Shown: piece after piece, positions 57,173-64,000 of the stretch | Layout of the letters: the number at the start of each line of letters is the position of its first letter | Numbering within the stretch: the first letter of the stretch is position 1 | Assembly: GCF_005860765.1 (NCBI RefSeq) | Contig: NZ_VCEI01000029.1 | Span: 124,001 to 188,000, forward strand | Length of the DNA stretch: 64,000 bases | Reading direction: 5' to 3' | From: Dyadobacter sediminis | Lineage (GTDB): Bacteria; Bacteroidota; Bacteroidia; Cytophagales; Spirosomataceae | Made by a program: the position numbers and the translations under genes | Notes under the pieces: model-generated | Told to the model about the DNA's origin: nothing | Seen by the model: the letters and a program-made list of their open reading frames with translations, nothing else | The model's database searches: none

Positions 57173-57703
57173 TTAAAATTGCTTGATGTTGACTTCTTCA
57201 GCCCCACTATCTTTTAGTGCTCTTGATATATCTTCAATACTCATAGAGTTTCTTCCCAAATCAATCGCCATAACAAATTTATTATCCGTTGAACGAACAT
57301 CAAACCTAGGATGAAAATGTGTTCCGGGTCCTAGTCCATTGGAAATAAAAAAAGTAATGACCATTCCAAATGCAGTGAACAATACAGTCAGCTCAAAAGT
57401 AATCGGAATATAATTTGGAATTGAAATAGGATCTTTACCACCAACAATCATGGGCCAGTCAATACCCATCATCCAGATCATCATGGTTAATGCAGTACAA
57501 CATCCTGTAACACCAAACATAAATGCCGCAATACCAATTCTTGTTCTTGGATGGCCTAATGCTTCGTCCAGTCCATGTATTGGAAATGGAGAATAAACTT
57601 CTTTAATCTTTACTCCGGCTTTTCTGAGCCTTGGCACTGCATGAAGTACAGTATCGTCGTCGTCATAGACTCCAACCAAATATTTACCAGATAATTCTGC
57701 CAT
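57173..57703 (-). CDS. actD: Alternative complex III subunit ActD (DUF3341)
   Basis: 176 residues with two membrane helices (about 60-85 and 100-125) and soluble ends. The N-terminal YLVGVYDDDDTVLHAVPRLRKAGVKIKEVYSPFPIHGLDEALG block is typical of DUF3341. It is a structural subunit of the Act complex. It lies 34 bp after actC. Confidence 0.92.
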   Translation of the reverse strand: MAELSGKYLVGVYDDDDTVLHAVPRLRKAGVKIKEVYSPFPIHGLDEALGHPRTRIGIAAFMFGVTGCCTALTMMIWMMGIDWPMIVGGKDPISIPNYIPITFELTVLFTAFGMVITFFISNGLGPGTHFHPRFDVRSTDNKFVMAIDLGRNSMSIEDISRALKDSGAEEVNIKQF

Positions 57704-57737
57704 GTTATGCTATAATTAGAAAACTTACTTCTGCTGT

Positions 57738-59171
57738 TTATTCTTTATCCTTATTGTAAACGGGTTCAGCTGTTCCACGCTGTCTTACTTTGGCAACACC
57801 AGCAATTTTTTGTGGTAAGTTGGCAGATGTTGAACGTATTACAGCCTTAACCTCAGCCATATTCACAACGGGTAGATACTTGGAGAACAGTAAGAATAAT
57901 GTAAAGAACAAACCGAATGAAAAGATATAATCACCGATATCGTACCTTGTCGGAGAGAACATTGTCCAGCTTGATGGCAGGTAGTCTCTGTGCAAGGACG
58001 TTACAATAATTACAAAACGCTCGAACCACATACCAATATTTACCACGACGGAAATAAAGAATGTAAATGTAATACTGCGACGTAGTTTTCTGGACCAGAA
58101 TAGCTGTGGAGAAATTACGTTACAAGTCATCATAGCCCAGTATGCCCACCAATAAGGACCAGTCATACGGTTAAAGAATGCATAATATTCGTATTCTACA
58201 CCTGAGTACCATGCAATAAAAAACTCCGTAATATAAGCTACACCCACCACTGAACCGGTAAGAGTGATTACTTTGTTCATTGTTTCAATGTGCTCCAAGG
58301 TAATATAATCTTCCAGACGGTAAACAACTCTGGTGATCAGCATCAGGTTTTGTACCATGGCAAATCCTGAAAAAATGGCACCTGCCACAAAGTATGGAGG
58401 AAATATGGTTGTATGCCATCCCGGAATAACCGATGTTGCAAAGTCCATACTTACAATAGTGTGCACTGATAGTACGAGCGGAGTTGATAAACCTGCGAGA
58501 ATTAAGCTTATGTATTCATAACGGGCCCATGTTTTTGCCGATCCATCCCAACCCATTGCGAAAGTTCCATACATGAAGCGTGAAACCTTGCTGGTTGCAC
58601 GGTCACGGATAGTAGCTAAATCAGGAATTAATCCAATATACCAGAATACCAGAGATACTGAAAAATAGGTACTGATTGCAAATACGTCCCAAACCAATGG
58701 AGAATTGAAGTTAACCCATAACGAACCAAATGCATTTGGCAAAGGAAGTGCCCAATAGGCCATCCATGGACGTCCCATGTGCATAAGGATAAAGGAAGCA
58801 GCGCAAATAACCGCAAAAATTGTCATTGCTTCAGCTGCGCGGTTAATGGATGTTCTCCATTTCTGACGGAACAGCAGCAAAATTGCTGATATAAGAGTAC
58901 CTGCGTGACCGATACCTACCCACCAAACAAAGTTTGTAATATCCCAAGCCCAACCTACGGTTTTGTTAAGGCCCCACACACCAAGTCCTTCCCACCAGGT
59001 CCATGCAAGACAAACAGATCCATATGCCAACACGATAAGGGAGATTCCAAAAGCAATTTTCCATTCCTTTGTTGGAGATCCCTCTACATGGCGGCATATA
59101 TCTTCCGTCACGTCTGCGTACGTTTTTCCACCCTGAATTAGCGGTTCTCTTACAGGCGAAGTAACATGCAT
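57738..59171 (-). CDS. actC: Alternative complex III subunit ActC (NrfD/PsrC family)
   Basis: 477 residues with about ten membrane helices. The N-terminus (REPLIQGGKTYADVTEDI) and segments such as FVWWVGIGHAGTLISAILLLFRQKWRTSINRAAEAMT identify the NrfD-like quinol-oxidising subunit. It is expected to bind menaquinol and pass electrons to ActB. It lies 51 bp after actB. Confidence 0.94.
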   Translation of the reverse strand: MHVTSPVREPLIQGGKTYADVTEDICRHVEGSPTKEWKIAFGISLIVLAYGSVCLAWTWWEGLGVWGLNKTVGWAWDITNFVWWVGIGHAGTLISAILLLFRQKWRTSINRAAEAMTIFAVICAASFILMHMGRPWMAYWALPLPNAFGSLWVNFNSPLVWDVFAISTYFSVSLVFWYIGLIPDLATIRDRATSKVSRFMYGTFAMGWDGSAKTWARYEYISLILAGLSTPLVLSVHTIVSMDFATSVIPGWHTTIFPPYFVAGAIFSGFAMVQNLMLITRVVYRLEDYITLEHIETMNKVITLTGSVVGVAYITEFFIAWYSGVEYEYYAFFNRMTGPYWWAYWAMMTCNVISPQLFWSRKLRRSITFTFFISVVVNIGMWFERFVIIVTSLHRDYLPSSWTMFSPTRYDIGDYIFSFGLFFTLFLLFSKYLPVVNMAEVKAVIRSTSANLPQKIAGVAKVRQRGTAEPVYNKDKE

Positions 59172-59222
59172 ACTACTATAATTTATAATGATTTAATCTT
59201 CAACAACTTTATGATACAATCT

Positions 59223-62200
59223 TTATGCCGGCTGCTTATTGCTAGCAACATCCTTGTTTCTCACCTTCGTAAGGTATGAAACCTGTGGACGCGTATTAAT
59301 TTCCTCCAACATGTGGAATGCACGTCCTTCTCTTTCTACTTCCAGCATTTTGGAAATATTGCTTTCCGGGTCATTCATATCACCAAATGTGATTGCATTG
59401 GTTGGACATGATTGGGCGCAGGCCGTAACAATTTCTCCATCTGCAACGCGTCTTCTTTCTTTTCTTGCTGTAAGCTTTCCTTCCTGAATACGCTGAACAC
59501 ACATAGAACACTTTTCGATAACACCTCTTGAACGTACAGTTACATCCGGATTTATGGCCATTTTGCCTAAATCATTATTGAAGTTGTAATCGAAATTATC
59601 ATTATCAAAATACTTGAACCAGTTGAAGCGACGAACCTTGTATGGACAGTTGTTTGCACAATAACGGGTTCCTACACAACGGTTGTAAGTCATTTGGTTC
59701 AAACCTTCTGAACTGTGAGTGGTTGCAAGTACCGGACAAACAGTTTCGCAAGGTGCATTGTTGCAATGCTGACACAACATTGGCTGAAAGGTCACTTCAG
59801 GGTTATCCGAAGCAACTTCCATAGCTTTGTAATCACCAATTTCGGCATCCGTACTGTAATAACGGTCAATGCGCATCCAGTGCATTTCACGACTATTTAT
59901 AACTTCCTGACGGCCAACAACCGGGATATTATTTTCTGATATACAACTTACTACACATGATCCGCATCCCACACAGGAATTAAGATCAATAATCATTCCC
60001 CAGGAGTGATTTTTATATTTATGTCCATTCCATAGTGTCAGATCTGTGGCATTAACCGGTCCTTCTGCAGTTTCTACTTTTGGTATAAATCGCCCTGCAA
60101 GCGGATCTTTTTGGAATTGCCCCAAGACAGTTTCCTGAAGAACTGACTTACGGCCCATAACTGTATCATGCGTCTGAGTCTGTGCAATTTCACGGAAGTT
60201 ACCCGTTTTAGATATGGTTGCTTCACCAGGATACAATGAAACAAATCCGCCGGAAATAACAGCTAACGGGTAGACGTTTTTACCAACACCATCTCCGGAT
60301 TTACCTGACTTCTCACGACCATAGCCAATTGAGATTGCAACGGTTCCAGTTGGTTGACCTGGCTGGATAATCACAGGAACTTCAACAGATTTTCCTTTGA
60401 CATCAACCTTAACGACATCGCCTTGAACCAAGCCAAGATCAGTAGCTGTTTTTTGAGATACGCAAGCATAATTGTCCCACGTTGCTTTGGTAACTGGATC
60501 TGGCAGTTCCTGTAACCAAGGATTATTTGCACAAGCTCCTGTTCCAATAGCTACATTTTCATATAATGCCAGTTCAATACCCGTTGTGGCTTTTGCATTT
60601 CTTGCGATTGCAGCAGCAGCTTCGTCAATATTGCCTGTAAATGAGGTTCCTGAAGAAGCAACAGGTTGCTGAGCTTGATAAACTCCGTCATGCAGGGATT
60701 GAACCCAGAAGTTTTCAAAGTTACCGGTTCCTCCTTGTGTAAAGATATTTTTTCTCCAGTACGATTTTATATATTCATGATAATCATCAGGTAAACCGGC
60801 CCATTTCAGTAAGCTGGCTTGTGCCTGACGAGTACTGAAAATCAAGCTGATTGTTGGCTGACCTAAACTGTACATTCCAGCCATTGGCTCTGCATCATTC
60901 CAGCTTTCCAGATAATGCGGCGCCGGGCAAATGTACTGAACCAAAGATGCTGTTTCATCCGCACGGTCATTAAAAGAAATACCCAGTTTAACTTTCGGAA
61001 GTGAGCTGGCCAACTCAGCACCACGTGGATGATCATAAACCGGATTAGCACCATATATGATGACAGCAGCCACTTTCCCTCCTTTAACTTCGTCAATAAA
61101 CTCGTTCATCTGAACGTCGTTCCCTTGACGCAAATTTAATGGAGTATCCAGATTGATTGTAGCCCCGTAACTGCCAAGCATAGCATTTAGTGCATTCACA
61201 ACCGTCTGAACCGAGGGATCGTTGATTCCACAAACAACAAGAGCCTGGCCCTTGGCTGCAATCAGATCCGTCGCAGCTTTATCCAAATTTGAAATTTGAA
61301 GTGCAGTTCCGGAAATGCTTTTTCCACCTAGTTTGGAAGCAACTTTGTTGTACAAAGAAGTAACCACCGAACCAATTTGTGAAGGTTTAACGCCGGAACG
61401 GTAATCTGCATTGGAACCAGTCAAAGACAATGTTGTCTCAAACTGATAATGCCTTGACATATCTTTTTTGCCATCCTTTGCACTGCTAATTCTTCTGGTT
61501 TCTGCATATTTGCTGGCAAATCCGTCAGCCATTACCCATGAACCAAGGAAATCGGCATCAATACCAACAATAACCTTTGCTTTGCTGAAATCATAGGATG
61601 GAAATACTGCTTTGCCAAATGAAAGCTCATTTCCTTTTACAATACCGTAAGATGAATTTGCGTCATACATGATGTGACGCGTTGTTGGGTACTTTGCAGT
61701 AAAGTCAGCAATAACAGCTTTTGTGGAAGGACTTACAATTGTTGGTGAAACAATTCGGATTGCACCGCCGCTTGCCGCAATCTGGCCAAGTTGCTGTTGA
61801 ATCTCTTTGTCAATTGTATCCCAGCTAACTTTCAGATCACCACCTTTTTTCGGACCTTTTAATTTTTCATTGTCGTATAAACCTAAAAGCGATGCCTGAA
61901 CCCTTGCGCTGGTTCCGGTAGAGATTTTAGATAAAGCATTGCCTTCAATTTTGATTGGCCTGCCTTCGCGTGTTTTAACTAAGATGCTGGCGTAATCACC
62001 ACCATCCAAGTATGTTGACGCGTACCAGTTTGCTATTGTTGGAAATTCTCCCTCAGGTTTATTAACGTAGGGAATCGCTTTTTTTACCGGTGTTTCACAT
62101 GCAGCTAATGACACTGCTGCCATTCCAAATCCAAGTACTTTAAGAAAATCACGTCTATGGGTACCAGATCCGTCAAGCAAACTTTCATATTGGGTTTGAG

Positions 62201-62300
62201 CAGGAGCATCGCCGAATTCTGAACTTGCGTTTTTAATGAATGATTCGTCATTACGCAACTCCTCGAGTCCTCTCCAATATCTTTTATTAGTATTTTCCAT
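59223..62300 (-). CDS. actB: Alternative complex III subunit ActB (molybdopterin-oxidoreductase-like Fe-S protein)
   Basis: 1025 residues from the ATG at 62300 (a TTG at 62312 is unlikely). A Tat-like signal reads HRRDFLKVLGFGMAAVSLAAC and ends in a lipobox. The large region of about 90-740 resembles molybdopterin oxidoreductases but is known not to bind molybdenum in this family. The C-terminal ferredoxin-like part carries four Cys groups: CVGCGSCVVSC (about 779), CQHCNNAPCETVCP (about 850), CVGTRYCANNCP (about 880), and CSMC plus CAQSCP (about 935-965), fit for three [4Fe-4S] and one [3Fe-4S] clusters. Confidence 0.93.
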   Translation of the reverse strand: MENTNKRYWRGLEELRNDESFIKNASSEFGDAPAQTQYESLLDGSGTHRRDFLKVLGFGMAAVSLAACETPVKKAIPYVNKPEGEFPTIANWYASTYLDGGDYASILVKTREGRPIKIEGNALSKISTGTSARVQASLLGLYDNEKLKGPKKGGDLKVSWDTIDKEIQQQLGQIAASGGAIRIVSPTIVSPSTKAVIADFTAKYPTTRHIMYDANSSYGIVKGNELSFGKAVFPSYDFSKAKVIVGIDADFLGSWVMADGFASKYAETRRISSAKDGKKDMSRHYQFETTLSLTGSNADYRSGVKPSQIGSVVTSLYNKVASKLGGKSISGTALQISNLDKAATDLIAAKGQALVVCGINDPSVQTVVNALNAMLGSYGATINLDTPLNLRQGNDVQMNEFIDEVKGGKVAAVIIYGANPVYDHPRGAELASSLPKVKLGISFNDRADETASLVQYICPAPHYLESWNDAEPMAGMYSLGQPTISLIFSTRQAQASLLKWAGLPDDYHEYIKSYWRKNIFTQGGTGNFENFWVQSLHDGVYQAQQPVASSGTSFTGNIDEAAAAIARNAKATTGIELALYENVAIGTGACANNPWLQELPDPVTKATWDNYACVSQKTATDLGLVQGDVVKVDVKGKSVEVPVIIQPGQPTGTVAISIGYGREKSGKSGDGVGKNVYPLAVISGGFVSLYPGEATISKTGNFREIAQTQTHDTVMGRKSVLQETVLGQFQKDPLAGRFIPKVETAEGPVNATDLTLWNGHKYKNHSWGMIIDLNSCVGCGSCVVSCISENNIPVVGRQEVINSREMHWMRIDRYYSTDAEIGDYKAMEVASDNPEVTFQPMLCQHCNNAPCETVCPVLATTHSSEGLNQMTYNRCVGTRYCANNCPYKVRRFNWFKYFDNDNFDYNFNNDLGKMAINPDVTVRSRGVIEKCSMCVQRIQEGKLTARKERRRVADGEIVTACAQSCPTNAITFGDMNDPESNISKMLEVEREGRAFHMLEEINTRPQVSYLTKVRNKDVASNKQPA

Positions 62301-62348
62301 AAAACTTTTCAATACAATGAGTTGTATTCGGGTATTAATATTTTCTGA

Positions 62349-63653
62349 TTAATAATGGCATTTAGAACACTCCAACCCACCTATATCCGCCACCTTAAGT
62401 GCTTGCTTGCTTTCTCCTGAGTGCAGCTGTACCAATTTATCGTAATACTTGTTATCTTTTGTATTTACTTCAGTTTTACGGTGACAGTCAATACACCAGC
62501 CCATTGTCAGTGAAGAGCGTTGTTGTATCACTTCCATTTTTTCAATTTCACCGTGGCAATTCTGACACTCCAGACCACCAACATTAACGTGTTGAGCGTG
62601 GTTAAAATAAGCAAGATCCGGAAGATTGTGCACCCTTACCCATTCAATAGGCTGGTTGTTTTCAATAGAAGTATAAATTTTCTGGATTTCCGGAGATTCT
62701 TTTTTAATGACTCCATGACAGTTCATACAAATATTTGCAGAAGGAATATGTGCAGACTTTCCTCTGTTTACACCTGTATGGCAGTAGTTACAATCTATTT
62801 TATACTCACCTGCGTGTAGCTTATGTGAAAATGCAATTGGCTGTTTTGGAGCATAACCTTGCTGAACACCTACATTATAAGCGCCATCTATGGTAGCCTT
62901 AAGTACAAGCAGTACAAAAATCCAGATTGTTGCAGATCTTATGGCAGGATCACCAGCTATTCCTTTGAGTGTATTGCCTAGTCTTGCTATAAAGTCTCCT
63001 TTGTTAACAGTATCTGTTTCAGTACCCACCGCCTTGGAAAGCAAGGATACAATTACAAGCAAAACTCCCAGAACCAGTAACATAACAATTACAAGAGCAG
63101 CCAGTACAAGTACAAATAAATCAGAAGGCCCACCACCCTGCGCAGAAGCAGTACCACCAGAAGCACCACCTCCTGTTGCTGGTGCAGCCGCCGCCGGTGC
63201 AGCAGTACCAGCCTTATCCACATAAGCAAATATTCCTTTTATATCATCATCTGATAAATTGGGAAAACTTGTCATTTGTGCTTTGGCATACTCATTGTAA
63301 ATTTTTACTGCATAAGGATCACCGGATGCAATTACAGCCTGAGAGTTGCGTACCCATTTTGACAACCAAGCAAAATCATGACGTGCACTTGCTCCTTTCA
63401 GACCAGGCCCTACAACCCGCTCTTCAGTTACAGCATGGCATTGCGCACAATTATTTTTAAACAAAGCTTCACCCTTTGCAGCATCGCCACCGCCTGCTCC
63501 TCCTGCCGGGGCTGCTCCGGCTGCCGCAGTACTATCTTGTGCATGCACCAAGACGGGTAAACTTAATAACATAGCTATTATTATAGCTACAAAAGTTTTT
63601 GAGTAATTTGAGAAGGAACAAAACGCAGCGTCCTTTCGAAATGGTATATACAT
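62349..63653 (-). CDS. actA: Alternative complex III subunit ActA, multiheme cytochrome c with extra N-terminal cytochrome c domain
   Basis: 434 residues from the ATG at 63653; the frame's earlier codon is TTG. A signal peptide (about 18-38) is followed by a monoheme cytochrome c domain (CAQCH, then a KAQMTSFPNLSDDD Met-ligand region). An Ala/Gly linker, one or two membrane helices (about 180-260) and a pentaheme C-terminal part (CNYCH, CMNCH, CQNCH, CIDCH, CSKCH) follow. Six hemes c in all. It is the first gene of the respiratory operon, 48 bp before actB. The extra domain could hand electrons to CuA (inference). Confidence 0.93.
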   Translation of the reverse strand: MYIPFRKDAAFCSFSNYSKTFVAIIIAMLLSLPVLVHAQDSTAAAGAAPAGGAGGGDAAKGEALFKNNCAQCHAVTEERVVGPGLKGASARHDFAWLSKWVRNSQAVIASGDPYAVKIYNEYAKAQMTSFPNLSDDDIKGIFAYVDKAGTAAPAAAAPATGGGASGGTASAQGGGPSDLFVLVLAALVIVMLLVLGVLLVIVSLLSKAVGTETDTVNKGDFIARLGNTLKGIAGDPAIRSATIWIFVLLVLKATIDGAYNVGVQQGYAPKQPIAFSHKLHAGEYKIDCNYCHTGVNRGKSAHIPSANICMNCHGVIKKESPEIQKIYTSIENNQPIEWVRVHNLPDLAYFNHAQHVNVGGLECQNCHGEIEKMEVIQQRSSLTMGWCIDCHRKTEVNTKDNKYYDKLVQLHSGESKQALKVADIGGLECSKCHY

Positions 63654-63681
63654 AATCAACTATTCATTATTCTTCAACAGA

Positions 63682-63712
63682 CAAAACTAGCTTACGATTT
63701 TTTATCCACAAA
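63682..63712 (-). promoter_or_regulatory. Promoter of the respiratory operon
   Basis: The minus strand has TTTG (63712-63709), exactly 19 bp, then TAGTTTTG (63689-63682), matching the Bacteroidota promoter. Transcription would start about 22 nt before the actA ATG. Confidence 0.65.
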
Positions 63713-63825
63713 AGTATTTTGGCACTATTTTGACCCTCCAACTTATTTATAATTTGTCTAATTTAGGAGCTTTGTGTTAAATTAACATGATCTATATTAA
63801 AGCCTTATAATCAAGTACTTAAAAG

Positions 63826-63875
63826 GAAAAATGCCATTTGTAAAACGTATAGACCGTTTTTAACAAATGGCATTT
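63826..63875 (-). terminator. Terminator after tRNA-Cys
   Basis: A 12-bp outer stem (AAATGCCATTTG, 63829-63840 with 63864-63875) continues after a two-base bulge with six further pairs and a 7-nt loop. The minus strand then reads TTTTTCCTTTT. It lies 50 bp after the tRNA. Confidence 0.75.
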
Positions 63876-63924
63876 ATATGCTACTTTATATACGTTACAA
63901 GTATAATAACATACCTGCTTTTTG

Positions 63925-63995
63925 AGGTTCCGAGCGGATTCGAACCGCTGTACGAGGTTTTGCAGACCTCTGCCTAGCCACTCGGCCACGGAACC
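63925..63995 (-). tRNA. tRNA-Cys (anticodon GCA)
   Basis: A 71-nt cloverleaf on the minus strand with acceptor GGTTCCG/CGGAACC, anticodon loop CTGCAAA and discriminator U. It lies at the right edge of the window; no CCA is encoded. Confidence 0.97.
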
Positions 63996-64000
63996 AGTTT

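Overview
The window is a chromosomal segment from a member of the Bacteroidota, most likely a cytophagal bacterium of the Dyadobacter/Spirosoma type. This is inferred from the SusC/SusD pair, the alternative complex III (Act) operon joined to an aa3-type oxidase, the DUF3467 gene behind rpoC, promoters of the form TTTG-N19-TAnnTTTG, and weak Shine-Dalgarno sequences. No rRNA, CRISPR array, transposase, integrase or phage gene was seen. Nearly everything right of 10.2 kb lies on the minus strand.

Region by region. 1-10.1 kb (+): a glycan-utilisation locus with a clan-D (GH27/GH36-like) glycosidase cut by the left edge, an M14 metallocarboxypeptidase, SusC, SusD and a GH20 hexosaminidase-like enzyme. 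10.2-16.3 kb (-): a tight seven-gene catabolic operon whose substrate cannot be named: creatininase-like amidohydrolase, RidA, 3-hydroxyacyl-CoA-dehydrogenase-like oxidoreductase, enolase-superfamily protein, EamA transporter, DapA-family lyase and SDR dehydrogenase. 16.6-20.4 kb: small secreted or lipoprotein genes, a BrkB/YihY membrane protein and two small unknown genes. 20.6-26.3 kb (-): Kup potassium transporter, a mutarotase-like secreted protein and a two-subunit molybdenum hydroxylase of the isoquinoline 1-oxidoreductase type.

26.6-40.7 kb (-) is the information-processing core. Read in transcription order it is tRNA-Tyr, tRNA-Gly, tRNA-Thr, tuf, tRNA-Trp, secE, nusG, rplK, rplA, rplJ, rplL, rpoB, rpoC and a DUF3467 gene. 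Several hairpins and two good promoters can be read from the sequence. 40.8-43.3 kb (-) is an ECF sigma factor, a membrane-anchored partner and an outer-membrane barrel protein, followed by murI (+) and a GH106-like glycosidase (-).

47.0-63.7 kb (-) is one long respiratory gene set: actA-actB-actC-actD-actE-actF (quinol:cytochrome c oxidoreductase), then oxidase subunits II and I, heme A synthase, heme O synthase, two subunit-III-type proteins, a subunit-IV-type protein, a Sco-like copper chaperone, a DUF420 protein and a small CxxC membrane protein. Together they would carry electrons from menaquinol through ActB/ActA/ActE to the CuA centre and oxygen, with cofactor assembly genes included. 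A tRNA-Cys closes the window. The most interesting leads are the catabolic operon with its atypical enolase-superfamily member, the heme-domain fusion in ActA, the uncharacterised CxxC protein at the end of the oxidase operon, and a set of unusually good hairpins and palindromes in spacers.
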